A stretch of DNA of 64,000 bases. It comes from JAVJSD01 sp040219575 (GTDB lineage Bacteria; Planctomycetota; Planctomycetia; Pirellulales; Pirellulaceae). The stretch spans positions 70,775 through 134,774 of the forward strand of contig JAVJSD010000027.1 of assembly GCA_040219575.1 (NCBI GenBank), written 5' to 3'. The notes under the pieces are model-generated. The model was not told where the DNA came from. It was given only the letters and a program-made list of their open reading frames with translations, and made no database searches. Below are positions 12,765-21,360 of this stretch, piece by piece (within the stretch, counting starts at the first letter, position 1; every line of letters begins with the position of its first letter). The translations under genes and the position numbers were made by a program.

Positions 12765-13154
12765 ATGGCTGACAGCAAACCGACGGTGGCCGTGATCGGC
12801 GCCAGCAGCGACCGCGGCAAGTTCGGCAACAAGGCGGTCCGCGCGCACTTGAAGCTGGGATACGACGTCTATCCGGTGAATCCCAAGGGGGGCGAAGTCG
12901 AAGGGCTGACCGCCTACACGTCGATCGACGACGTGCCGGTTTCGCCGCTGGATCGCGTCAGCCTGTATGTCCCACCGCAAGTGGGGGTCGCCATGCTGGA
13001 GGCGATCGCCGCCAAGGGCTGCGGGGAACTGTGGCTCAACCCGGGAACCGAAAGCGCCGAACTGATCGCCAAGGCCGAGTCGCTGGGACTGAGCGCCATC
13101 CAGGGGTGCAGCATCGTCGACCTGGGCGTCACCCCCGGAGAATTCGGCCAGTAG
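12765..13154 (+). CDS. CoA-binding domain protein (YccU-like)
   Basis: Small cytosolic single-domain protein of 129 residues with a Rossmann-like CoA-binding fold. It begins 'PTVAVIGASSDRGKFGNKAV', the family's nucleotide loop. 'GYDVYPVNPKGGEVEGL' and 'LYVPPQVGVAMLEAIAAKGC' follow, then 'ELWLNPGTESAELIAKAESL', where Gly-Thr-Glu takes the place of the usual 'QxGA'. This matches the YccU/CoA_binding_2 family, in which CoA binding is known for some members but the physiological role is not settled. It follows the methyltransferase by 50 bp on the same strand and could be co-transcribed. Confidence 0.88.
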   Translation: MADSKPTVAVIGASSDRGKFGNKAVRAHLKLGYDVYPVNPKGGEVEGLTAYTSIDDVPVSPLDRVSLYVPPQVGVAMLEAIAAKGCGELWLNPGTESAELIAKAESLGLSAIQGCSIVDLGVTPGEFGQ

Positions 13155-13202
13155 CTTGTACGTCGGACGTCCACGTCCGTCGCATCCAGGGGCTCACTCG
13201 GC

Positions 13203-13520
13203 TCACTCCTTCTCGGTCACGCGGACCTGAATCTCGTCTCCCTCCACGCGGACCTCGAAGGCGTCGATCTTGATCTTGGGATTGTCGCACCAGGTGCCGT
13301 CGCAAATGTCGAACCGCCAGGCGTGCCAGGGGCACGTCACCACGCCCTGCTGCACGTGGCCGCCGGCCAGCGAGGCCCCCATGTGTGGGCAGAAGTCGTC
13401 GATGGCGGAGTATTTGCCCGCTTCGTTGAAGACCGCCACCATGCGGCCGCTCACCGCGAACGCCTGCCCGGTCCCCTCGGGAATGTCGCCGACTTTGGCG
13501 ACCGTCGTGAATTCAGCCAT
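13203..13520 (-). CDS. Rieske [2Fe-2S] ferredoxin
   Basis: Soluble 105-residue Rieske protein. Cluster ligands are Cys44 and His46 in 'CPHMGASLAGGHV' and Cys63 and His66 in 'CPWHAWRFD', the C-x-H ... C-x2-H pattern. There is no transmembrane anchor or signal peptide, so it is of the ferredoxin/NirD-like type that passes electrons to an oxygenase or reductase. No oxygenase or nitrite reductase gene is adjacent, so its partner is unknown. It converges with the CoA-binding gene and starts at ATG 13520 with a poor ribosome-binding site. Confidence 0.93.
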   Translation of the reverse strand: MAEFTTVAKVGDIPEGTGQAFAVSGRMVAVFNEAGKYSAIDDFCPHMGASLAGGHVQQGVVTCPWHAWRFDICDGTWCDNPKIKIDAFEVRVEGDEIQVRVTEKE

Positions 13521-13617
13521 GACGTCTGTCGATTTGCGGAAGAAACGCGGGATGCCTTCGCCGACATTCTAGGAATCACGTCCCGCGGCCGAAAGGCGGG
13601 TGCTCGGTTGGAAACGC

Positions 13618-13682
13618 GTAGCGGAAGTCGCCAAGACTTCCGAAATCCGGTGCGTCATCGGAACTCGGGCGAGTTCCGCTAC
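13618..13682. mobile_element. Dispersed palindromic element, copy B (inverted)
   Basis: A 65-bp GTAGC...GCTAC element between the Rieske and ymdB genes. Compared with copies A and D its two hairpins are in swapped order (GGAAGTC... first, GGAACTC... second), so it is inserted in the opposite orientation. The right flank 'GGAGTCTTCAAGCAGAGACT' resembles the right end of copy D. Confidence 0.75.
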
Positions 13683-13706
13683 GGAACAGGAGTCTTCAAG
13701 CAGAGA

Positions 13707-14534
13707 CTAACCTTCGGCCTCGGCCGCGGCGAGTTTCTCCAGCGCTTCGGCCTCGTCCTCGGTGACGCTCAGCCGGCGAATGGCGACGGCCCGGCCGCTG
13801 TCGTCGTCGATGTCGACGATCGTGCCCATCAATCGCACGTCGCGTTCGGCGACCTGGAAACGCGTGGGCCGGAAGGTGACGGTGGTCTCCATCACCTTGT
13901 CGATCTCGCGGCCCAGGATGCTCTCGTGCGGCCCCGTCATGCCCACATCGCACTGAAAGGCCGTGCCGCCGGGAAGAATCCGCTCGTCGGCGGTGGGCAC
14001 GTGCGTATGCGTGCCGAGCACCGCCGACACGCGGCCGTCGAGAAACCTTCCCATCAGCTGCATGTCGCTCGTCGCCTCGGCGTGCATGTCGAGAAACCGC
14101 ACCTTCACTTCCGGCGGAATCTGCGAGAGCACCCGCTCGACCGCCTGGAACGGACAATCGACCGGACGCATGAACACCCGCCCCAACACGCTGAAGACGG
14201 CGACCGGTTCGCCGCCCTGGGTAGGCACCACCGTCCAATCGCGGCCGGGAGCCTCCGCCGGAAAATTCGCCGGCTTGACGATGTTCGCCTCCTGATTGAG
14301 GACCTTGTAGATGTCCTTCTTGCGATAGATGTGATCGCCCAGCGTGATGCAATCGACGCCGCCGGCGATCAACTGGCGATACAGCGACGGCGTGATGCCC
14401 GAGCCGCCGTCGGCGTTTTCCCCGTTGGCGATCACCAGATCGAGCGCTTCGCGGCGACGCAGCCCGAGCAGCACGCGCACCACGAATTTCACGCCCACCC
14501 GGCCGACGATGTCGCCAATCATGAGAATACGCAA
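13707..14534 (-). CDS. ymdB: YmdB-family metallophosphoesterase
   Basis: Dinuclear-metal phosphoesterase of 275 residues; B. subtilis YmdB has 2',3'-cyclic nucleotide phosphodiesterase activity. Metal motifs: 'MRILMIGDIVGRVG' (Asp8), 'NGENADGGSGIT' (about 38-48), 'TLGDHIY' (64-70, where Asn is more usual than Asp), 'DMHAEATSDM' and 'VLGTHTHVPTADERIL'. The start is a TTG at 14534: an AAGGA site lies eight bases upstream and only this start gives the conserved N-terminus; the next ATG would cut into it. It follows rny on the same strand, an association also found in Firmicutes, suggesting a shared role in RNA turnover. Confidence 0.93.
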   Translation of the reverse strand: MRILMIGDIVGRVGVKFVVRVLLGLRRREALDLVIANGENADGGSGITPSLYRQLIAGGVDCITLGDHIYRKKDIYKVLNQEANIVKPANFPAEAPGRDWTVVPTQGGEPVAVFSVLGRVFMRPVDCPFQAVERVLSQIPPEVKVRFLDMHAEATSDMQLMGRFLDGRVSAVLGTHTHVPTADERILPGGTAFQCDVGMTGPHESILGREIDKVMETTVTFRPTRFQVAERDVRLMGTIVDIDDDSGRAVAIRRLSVTEDEAEALEKLAAAEAEG

Positions 14535-14565
14535 GCTGTCGATCCTTGTATTGCCGCCGCACTAC

Positions 14566-14682
14566 GTAGGGCAGGCATCCTGCCTGCCATGGGCAGCTTG
14601 GAAGGCTACCCTACAGATTCTCCGCCCCACAAAGTAGGGCAGGCATCTTGCCCACCTCTGGCAGCCTGGAAGGCTGCCCTAC
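14566..14682. repeat. Pair of 49-bp palindromic repeats
   Basis: Two direct copies (14566-14614 and 14634-14682) of GTAGGGCAGGCATCYTGCC ... GGCAGCYTGGAAGGCTRCCC + TAC lie between ymdB and rny. Each copy is itself palindromic: GTAGGG pairs with CCCTAC and GGCAGG-like arms face each other. Partial 'GTAGGGCAAGG' relatives occur at about 51526 and 51560. If the ymdB-rny transcript is continuous, these hairpins would sit in it. Confidence 0.75.
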
Positions 14683-14691
14683 GATGAGATC

Positions 14692-16248
14692 CTACCGCGC
14701 CACTTCGGTGAAGCGCGATTCGCGGACGACGGTGACTTTGATCTCTCCGGGATAGGTGAGTTGCTCCTCGAAGGCCTTGGCGATGTCGCGGCAGATCTTG
14801 GCGGCCCGCACGTCGTCGGTGTCGCGCGATCCGACGATCACCCGCAGTTCGCGGCCGGCCTGAATGGCGAAGGCCTGGCTCACGCCGGCGAAACCGGTGG
14901 CGATCGACTCCAACTCCTCCATCCGCTTGATGTACCGCTCGAGCGTTTCGCGGCGGGCGCCGGGACGCGAGGCGCTGCAGGCGTCGGCCGTGGCGACCAG
15001 CATGGTGTAGGGATACTCGACCAGGATCTCGTCGTGATGCCCCAGCGCCGCGTGCACCACCTCGGGGCCTTCGCCGTGCCGTTTGAGCAGGTCGGCGCCG
15101 ATCTTGGGATGTCCGCCTTCCAGTTCGTGGTCGGCCGCCTTGCCGATGTCGTGCAGCAGGCCGCAGCGGCGTCCCAGGTCGCCGTTCATGCCGATCATCT
15201 CGGCCAGCATGCCGGTGATGAAGGCCACCTCGACGCTGTGCCGCAGCACGTTCTGGCTGTAGCTGGTGCGGAAGTGCATTCGGCCCAGCATGTACAGCAC
15301 GCGCTGATGCAGGCCGTGGACGTCGACCTCCTGGGCCGCCTCCTCGCCCTTCTTTTGAATGAACTGCTCGATCTCCTTGTTCGTCTCGGCGACCACCTCC
15401 TCGATCCGCGAGGGGTGGATGCGGCCGTCGGCGATGAGCTTGTTGAGCGACTGCCGGGCGATCTCACGGCGGACCGGATCGAACCCGCTGACGATCACCA
15501 CGCCGGGCGTGTCGTCGATGATGACGTCGACGCCGGTCTCCTTTTCGAAGGCGCGGATGTTGCGGCCCTCGCGGCCGATGATGCGGCCCTTCATTTCGTC
15601 GCTGGGGATGTCGACGGTGCTGGTGGTCGATTCCGCGGTATGGGCCGCCGCGTAGCGCTGCAGGGCGGTCAGCAGCATTTCGCGCGACTTCTGGTCGCAG
15701 ATTTCCTGCATCTTCTTTTCGTGCTTGAGGATGATCGAGCCGGTCTCCTTGGAGAGCTCCTGCTCGAGCATGCTCAGCAACTTGTCGGTGGCCTCGTCGC
15801 GGTTCAGGCCGCTGACCTCGTGCAGGCGCTGACGCTGCATGTCGACCAGCTTCGAAGCCTCCTCCTGGCGCGAGCTGACTTCCTCCAGCCGCTCGGCCAG
15901 ACGCCGCTGCGTGCTTTCCACGATCCGCTCCTGCTTGCGGACGTCGTCGGCCTGCTGCTCGACCGTCTCCTGCCGTTTGTCGAGCAGACGCTCTCGCTCG
16001 CGGAGCTCGTCGCGGACCTTGGCCAGCTCGCGCTCGGCGGCGGCCTTCTCGTCGAGGGCCTTGGCCTTGATCTCGAGCTCCGCCTCCTTGAGCTTGTTGG
16101 CGGCCTCGCGCTCGGCCCGTTCGAGGATCTGCCGGGCTTCGCTCTCGGCGTCCTTGCGGCGCAGGCGGTCGAGCAGCTTGACCAGGGTGAAGGTCAAACC
16201 GGCGGTCAGCACCGCGGTAATGATCACGGGTAAGACAAGTTCTGTCAC
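14692..16248 (-). CDS. rny: Ribonuclease Y
   Basis: Membrane-anchored endoribonuclease that initiates mRNA decay. The 518-residue protein shows the full RNase Y architecture: one N-terminal transmembrane helix (4-24, 'LVLPVIITAVLTAGLTFTLV'), a long charged coiled coil (about 30-175), a KH RNA-binding domain ('GRIIGREGRNIRAFEKETGV', 221-240) and an HD domain ('RHSVEVAFITGMLAEMIG', with 'LLHDIGKAADHELEGGHPKI' bearing His366-Asp367). The start is GTG at 16248 with an AGGGA site seven bases upstream. Upstream lie 943 bp without a clear gene, so its promoter is probably there. ymdB follows downstream. Confidence 0.97.
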   Translation of the reverse strand: MTELVLPVIITAVLTAGLTFTLVKLLDRLRRKDAESEARQILERAEREAANKLKEAELEIKAKALDEKAAAERELAKVRDELRERERLLDKRQETVEQQADDVRKQERIVESTQRRLAERLEEVSSRQEEASKLVDMQRQRLHEVSGLNRDEATDKLLSMLEQELSKETGSIILKHEKKMQEICDQKSREMLLTALQRYAAAHTAESTTSTVDIPSDEMKGRIIGREGRNIRAFEKETGVDVIIDDTPGVVIVSGFDPVRREIARQSLNKLIADGRIHPSRIEEVVAETNKEIEQFIQKKGEEAAQEVDVHGLHQRVLYMLGRMHFRTSYSQNVLRHSVEVAFITGMLAEMIGMNGDLGRRCGLLHDIGKAADHELEGGHPKIGADLLKRHGEGPEVVHAALGHHDEILVEYPYTMLVATADACSASRPGARRETLERYIKRMEELESIATGFAGVSQAFAIQAGRELRVIVGSRDTDDVRAAKICRDIAKAFEEQLTYPGEIKVTVVRESRFTEVAR

Positions 16249-17191
16249 GGTACGTTCCCTCGCACGATGAGTGCGCGGCGGCGCCGCCGAAGGAACGCCC
16301 GGCCTGGCGATACGCAGGCCGCGCCGTCACCCCTCAAACTTCGGGAGAACGCGTCAGACGAGAAGTTCCACGTGCCGACCGTCGGGAAAGACTTTTCCCT
16401 CGGAGAAAGCGAGCGTCAGCGGTCGCGCCACACCAAGGGCGGACGACTTGTCCGATGACGATCGCCACCGGAGGATTGCGCGCCCGTGCGGCGGCCAGGC
16501 GCCGCCTCGCGCGCACCGAGACAACTCGAGATCATCCATCCCCAACCCGGCACCCACACCAGGGGCAAGCGGGACGGCTGCGAGCCCCCGCACATGCGCC
16601 CATCGGAACGAACCAACACTGGCTCCAGGCGTTGGTTCTGTTGCGGCAACATCCCCAGGAGGAACCGCACAATCATCAGCAGGAAAGTCATCATCGAGCC
16701 TGCTCTTCGTTCGAGAAGTGGTTGCCAGAAGGGACTGGTCAAAACGCGCGAACTCGCTCGCGACGACGCCGTTTCTCCAGGAAACGCCGCACACGCGATG
16801 GATTCATTTCGCTCGGCAGCGGCGAAACCCGCCGGACAATCTGACGGACTACTCCACTGCAAGCTCTATGGTAGCAGAGTCTTTACATTCTGCAACTAGT
16901 TTGCACGCGGATGGTTGCGACGAGAAATGAGGCCGGTTGCGGCGAGTTTCAGGCCGGGGGGGAAGGCGGGCGCAAGGCAAAAGTGAGAAGGTAAAAGGCA
17001 AATGGGGGAGTTTCGACTGCCGGAAGACGGCCAACCGCGCCGTCGAGGCGGATCGATGTCGCCTGGCACGCGAGTATGCCTACCCGTTGCCTCTTCCTCT
17101 GTGGCCTCTGTGCCCTCGGTGGTAGGAACCTTCCGTCCACGGACGGAGAAGAGGGAAAACCAAACGGAACACACCAGCGAGTTCGAACGTT
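16249..17191. other. Long intergenic region upstream of rny
   Basis: A 943-bp stretch with no supported gene. Several overlapping frames of up to 219 codons are open, but none has a good ribosome-binding site, a recognisable motif or consistent composition. A minus-strand frame starting near 16690 with a hydrophobic run ('MMTFLLMIVRFLLGMLPQQN') is the least implausible. The right part has purine-rich text (16971-17005) and 'CTCTGTGGCCTCTGTG' low-complexity sequence near 17098, of the kind scattered in planctomycete intergenes. The rny promoter and leader should be here. A structured RNA cannot be excluded by eye. Confidence 0.5.
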
Positions 17192-18595
17192 CTACCCGAA
17201 CAACTCCATCACCGGTTCGCCCGTGGTTAGCGGGCGCGAAATGCCGCTGTTGTTCTGCGGGGCGTTGAAGGGAATGTCGAGGGCGTGGTAGATGGTGGCG
17301 GCCAGTTCCTCGGGGCGGATGGGGTTGCTGGTGGGATACTCGCCGTATTTGTTGGACTCGCCATACACCTGGCCGCCGGCGATGCCGCAGCCGGCCATGA
17401 TGGCGGAGAAACACTTGGGCCAGTGCTGGCGTCCGGGCGGTTGCTGGGTCAATACTTTGGGCGTGCGGCCGAACTCTCCCGTCACCACCACCAGCGTGTT
17501 GTCCAGCATGCCGCGTTCTTTGAGATCGGACAGCAGTCCGGCGAGCGCCTGGTCCAACCGCGGCAGGCAGAATCCCATGCCGTAGGAGCCCTCGCCAAAA
17601 GCGTTGCCCATGCCCATATTACCACCGTGCATATCCCAACTGCTGCTGGGGGGGCCCTTCGTATCGTGCGGCGCCTGACCGGCCCAGCCGTTGACGGTGA
17701 CGAACCGCACGCCGGCCTCGACCATCCGTCGGGCAAGCAGCAGGTTCTGCCCCAGTGGATGGCGCCCGTAGCGGTCGCGCACCTTCGCCGGCTCGCGGTC
17801 CATGTCGAACGCTTCCCGGCCTTCCGGCCGCGTCATGGCCTCGTAGCCCTTCTCACGCAACTCCTCCCAGTCGGCGCCGACGTCGTCGCCGGACAGCGCG
17901 TCGCTCTCGATGCTGGCGAGCAGATTGCGGCGCTTGGCGAGGCGAGCGGGATCGCCCAGGTCGTAGATTTCCGGCGGGGTGAAACCGTCCATCGCCGGAT
18001 GATTCTGGGCCGAACCGACGAATACCGGCGCGTAGGCCGAGCCAAGGTAGCCGCCGATGCCGATGTTCGGCGCACAGAAGACGGGTGGTCCGACGCACTT
18101 GATGAGCCACGCGTTGGAGACGATGTTCCGTTTGCTCGGCAGATGCTTGGTGACGACCGAACCGAGGTAAGGCAGGTCGTCGGGCACGCCCTGCTGGACG
18201 CGTTTGGTTGATTGGCCGCTGAGCAGATTGTGCATCGCATCGAAGTGATTGCTGATGCCGCCCGGATGCGTCATCGAGTTGATGAGCGTGAACTGGTCGG
18301 TCAACTTCGCCAACTGCGTGTGCATCTCGTTGATGCGCATGCCCGGCACCTTGGTGGCGATGGGCTGGTAGGGTCCTCGGATCGTATCGGGCGCGTTGGG
18401 TTTCATGTCCCAGGTATCGACATGACTCGGACCGCCGCAGAGCAACACAAAGATGCACGACTTCTCGGCGGCGACGGCGTTGCCGCTCGCATCCAGCTTG
18501 TCGCTGCCCAGCACCATTCCCGGCATGCCCAGCGAAAGCGCGCCCATGCCGCCCGCGATAAGGGCCTGCCGTCGGTTCAGCTCAAAGTTGTTCAT
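17192..18595 (-). CDS. DUF1501 Tat-exported protein
   Basis: Member of the DUF1501 family, abundant in planctomycetes and structurally related to sulfatase/alkaline-phosphatase-like proteins, without proven function. The 467-residue protein has a Tat signal, 'LNRRQALIAGGMGALSLGMP' (RR at 8-9). Family blocks include 'CIFVLLCGGPSHVDTWDMKP', 'NSMTHPGGISNHFDAMHNLL', 'GVRFVTVNGWAGQAPHDTKG', 'WDMHGGNMG' and 'VVVTGEFGRTPKV'. The ATG at 18595 is chosen because AGGA lies seven bases upstream and the twin-arginine signal follows at once. In planctomycetes such genes usually follow a DUF1549/DUF1553 cytochrome gene; none is present here. Confidence 0.92.
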   Translation of the reverse strand: MNNFELNRRQALIAGGMGALSLGMPGMVLGSDKLDASGNAVAAEKSCIFVLLCGGPSHVDTWDMKPNAPDTIRGPYQPIATKVPGMRINEMHTQLAKLTDQFTLINSMTHPGGISNHFDAMHNLLSGQSTKRVQQGVPDDLPYLGSVVTKHLPSKRNIVSNAWLIKCVGPPVFCAPNIGIGGYLGSAYAPVFVGSAQNHPAMDGFTPPEIYDLGDPARLAKRRNLLASIESDALSGDDVGADWEELREKGYEAMTRPEGREAFDMDREPAKVRDRYGRHPLGQNLLLARRMVEAGVRFVTVNGWAGQAPHDTKGPPSSSWDMHGGNMGMGNAFGEGSYGMGFCLPRLDQALAGLLSDLKERGMLDNTLVVVTGEFGRTPKVLTQQPPGRQHWPKCFSAIMAGCGIAGGQVYGESNKYGEYPTSNPIRPEELAATIYHALDIPFNAPQNNSGISRPLTTGEPVMELFG

Positions 18596-18783
18596 GGAGA
18601 TTCCTGGTAGCGTTCGATATTGATGGTAAGCGTTGCGTCGCGTAAGACGATCAACCTCATGCCGGGAGTCGTTCGTCTGGAACACCCCGATCGCCACCCA
18701 GGGTAGCGTAAGTCGAGGGCTGGTGTCGAGTCAAATGACCGCTCGTCGAGCGGTTTGCAGGCCAACCAGCCATTTTTCGCGAC

Positions 18784-21102
18784 TCACACCATCGCGCCCA
18801 GAATGCGTGCCGTTTCTCTGGCCGCGGTGGGCGGCGAAAGGGCCGTCACGGCGACGCCCGATACGACCTTGGTGATGTTGTGATCGACCTTGCCCGGCTC
18901 GCCCCATACGGCGCCCTTGGGCGCCGTGATGTAGACCGAAAACGTGTGGTGGCCGCTGCCGGGACGCTCGCCGATCACGTGCAACAAGGCGCGATGGTCG
19001 GGCAGATCGGCGAATAGCGTTTCGCCGATACGGTAGCCGGCGCGGACGCGTCCCGAGGTGAGCACAAGATGCTCCGGCGCCGGATGAAGGCCGCCTTGCG
19101 ACAGCGCCTCGCGGAGCGCTTTTAAATAGGGCGCCAGGTGGCCGCGGTCCATGATCGCCAGTGCGTTGAGCCCGTCGGAGACGACGATCTGCACATCGTA
19201 TCGGCCCGCGTGCCGCTCGCGGAGCTTTCGCAGTCGTTCGATGGACGCCGCGTCGAGCCGTTCGCCCGATTCCGGGTGCAGGATGTAGTCCGTGCGGTCC
19301 TCCGATCGCGTCGACAACGGGAAGACGCCCGGCACTTCCGCGATGAAGGCCGGCGCAAGTTCGGTCCAGATGCTGCGTTTCGCGTCGGCGTAAATCCGGC
19401 GGATGTCCCTTTCGAGCGCGGGCTCGAGATCGGCCGGTTTTTCGCCGTGGCCGCGAGCGATGAACACGCCGCGGCGTCGAATCGCGGCGAGTTGCGTTTC
19501 GCCGTCTTGTACGATTTCTTCTCTGCCGCGCGTATCGCCTTTCTTGCGGCGATATTGCAGATACACCCACAGCGGATCGCCGAAGTGTTCGGTCGGCCGG
19601 CCCCGCTCGTCGATCACCCCAAGTTGTTGGAAGAATCGCCACATGCCGTCGTTTACGCGGTAGCCGAATTTCTCGCGCAGCCGAACGTGGTCTTGATAGC
19701 CGGTCGTCAGGTAGCCGAGCATCGGATCGATCTTGGTGGGGAGCGCCATCAGGTAGGCCGGATTGGCGGGCATCACCTGTTGAAGGCACCAGTCGAGATC
19801 GTCGAGCGAGACGTCCATGTGCAGCGTCGAACAAACGTCGAGCCCGATGCACAGCCCGTGCAGTTTCCCCATCACGATGTCTTCCAGGCAGCACCGGACG
19901 AGTTGTTCGCGACTGCGGAACACCTCCGGCCCGATGAATCCGGCGACGTCGTTGAGGTGCACCCACGGCGAACCCTCGGCACTCGCTTGCCGCCCGCTGG
20001 CGGTCCTCGCCTCGGCCACCCTATGCGTCAGCGCGCGGGCGAATCCGTACTTGCGCGCCTCGTGGATCAGCATGTCGAAGCCGTGGGCGTGGCCGTTGGT
20101 GAAATCGGCCCCTTGACCGGTTTCGAAATACAGGCCGAACGGCCCGTTGCGGGCGGCGGCGTAGCCGAGCATCTTCTCGACGTCGATGTCGAAGGTGGCG
20201 TTGGCCGTGTCGCTGCCGGCGATGCTTTGAAACCAGAGGGCGGTGCTGCCGGGGCGCGACTGCTCGACCTGGGCCTGCACGTCGATGTGCGAGAGCACGC
20301 AGTGCGGCAAGAGGTCCTGGATGCCGAACGTCTCCAGCACGTCCTGGAGCGTGAGTTGGATGGCCGCCACCGATTCCGGCTCACTCGAGACCGGATTGGC
20401 GCCGAGCACCACGTCGCCGACCGCATACGACCAGCCGTCGAACACCTGCCAGCGGATGTCGTCGACGTTGTCGGTCGGGGAGTTCGGCTGAATCCGCGCC
20501 CCCAGGTAGCCTTTCGCGCCGATCTTGCCGCCGGGAAGCGGATTGAAAACCTTGGCGCCGATCGCGATCAACTGCTGATTGCTCATCAGCTTCACGACGC
20601 AGGCGATCACATCGCTCGACAGCCCGCCGGCGACCGCTTTGATTTCGTCCTCGCTTTTGGTGAGCAGAAACTGTTTCAACTCCCCGAGCGTGAGCCCCGC
20701 CGTCTTGTCCGCGGCTTCTCGATCGCGGTGGGCCTCGATCAGCGCGAACAGCTTGTCTTCCAACAGAGGATGGGCGTCGAGATCGCCGACGCGTGTGTCG
20801 GCCAGCAGCGCGCGGGCCCTCTCGCGCGAGGCGTCGTCGACCGCCGCCACGCCGACGATCTGATCCCCTTCCTTGAATTCGTTCGCCGCGCCGAGAATTC
20901 GCTTATAGAGCGCCGCATCGAAACGGCCGGTCGTCCGTCGGAGGTAGGCGAAGACATCTTCGCCCGATTCAACCTTCGACAGCGAAACACCCGCGGCGGC
21001 CGGTTCGGCGATCGCGAGCCTGCCCCGGTCGCCCTCCAACGCCAATCCCACCGCGCCCCCCGCCAACGCCGCTAGAAACGATCTACGGGGAATCATCGTC
21101 AT
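18784..21102 (-). CDS. eutBC: Ethanolamine ammonia-lyase, EutB-EutC fusion with Tat signal
   Basis: Adenosylcobalamin-dependent enzyme that converts ethanolamine to acetaldehyde and ammonia; normally two subunits. This 772-residue chain carries both. The EutB part (about 40-500) includes 'FGIQDLLPHCVLSHIDVQAQ', 'GSTALWFQSIAGSDTANATF', 'ETGQGADFTNGHAHGFDMLI' and 'CSTLHMDVSLDDLDWC'. The EutC part (C-terminal ~200 residues) includes 'YDVQIVVSDGLNALAI', 'GRVRAGYRIGETLF' and 'LLHVIGERPGSGHHTFSVYI'. The N-terminus is a Tat signal, 'IPRRSFLAALAGGAVGLALE'. Start at 21102 or 21096 (two ATG, weak ribosome-binding site). No other eut, microcompartment or B12 genes are in view. Export of a B12 enzyme is unexpected; the signal may be retained or serve another purpose. 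Confidence 0.9.
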   Translation of the reverse strand: MTMIPRRSFLAALAGGAVGLALEGDRGRLAIAEPAAAGVSLSKVESGEDVFAYLRRTTGRFDAALYKRILGAANEFKEGDQIVGVAAVDDASRERARALLADTRVGDLDAHPLLEDKLFALIEAHRDREAADKTAGLTLGELKQFLLTKSEDEIKAVAGGLSSDVIACVVKLMSNQQLIAIGAKVFNPLPGGKIGAKGYLGARIQPNSPTDNVDDIRWQVFDGWSYAVGDVVLGANPVSSEPESVAAIQLTLQDVLETFGIQDLLPHCVLSHIDVQAQVEQSRPGSTALWFQSIAGSDTANATFDIDVEKMLGYAAARNGPFGLYFETGQGADFTNGHAHGFDMLIHEARKYGFARALTHRVAEARTASGRQASAEGSPWVHLNDVAGFIGPEVFRSREQLVRCCLEDIVMGKLHGLCIGLDVCSTLHMDVSLDDLDWCLQQVMPANPAYLMALPTKIDPMLGYLTTGYQDHVRLREKFGYRVNDGMWRFFQQLGVIDERGRPTEHFGDPLWVYLQYRRKKGDTRGREEIVQDGETQLAAIRRRGVFIARGHGEKPADLEPALERDIRRIYADAKRSIWTELAPAFIAEVPGVFPLSTRSEDRTDYILHPESGERLDAASIERLRKLRERHAGRYDVQIVVSDGLNALAIMDRGHLAPYLKALREALSQGGLHPAPEHLVLTSGRVRAGYRIGETLFADLPDHRALLHVIGERPGSGHHTFSVYITAPKGAVWGEPGKVDHNITKVVSGVAVTALSPPTAARETARILGAMV

Positions 21103-21168
21103 CGGTTCCGTTGATCGCAGTTGAAGAACACCGCGCGGCACACCGTCGCACCGTCTCTATTCAGCGTG

Positions 21169-21360
21169 TCACAGCGGCGACCGTGTTGCAACATTCTTCT
21201 GCCGACGAAAAAATCCAGGCGAGCAACGCACGTCGCTCCAGCCCAGATCGTCGACGAGAATGAACCGCACGTTCTGCCTCTCTTGAGCGCCGGCCGCGGC
21301 CAGCGGCGACGGGGCCAGGAAGGCGCAGAGGAGCAATGGAGGCGCGATCGTAATCCTCAT
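21169..21360 (-). pseudogene. Truncated sulfatase remnant
   Basis: A 63-codon frame that begins like a secreted sulfatase and then stops. It has a signal peptide ('MRITIAPPLLLCAFLAPSPL', Ala-rich end) followed by 'NVRFILVDDLGWSDVRC', the hallmark first metal motif of S1 sulfatases. Homology is lost after about residue 46 and a stop follows at 21169. The remaining ~400 residues, including the CxPSR site, are absent. There is no ribosome-binding site. It lies head-on against the intact sulfatase gene and just upstream of eutBC, in the 405-bp gap between those genes. Confidence 0.75.

Noticed and set aside
16550..16600. 'CAAGCGGGACGGCTGCGAGCCCC' as a hint of 6S RNA
   Set aside because: Only a loose textual resemblance; no long closing stem or central bubble could be drawn with the flanks.
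16416..16862. Minus-strand frame with a hydrophobic start ('MMTFLLMIVRFLLGML')
   Set aside because: No ribosome-binding site, low-complexity Arg/Gly-rich remainder, overlapping open frames of equal quality, and no recognisable domain.
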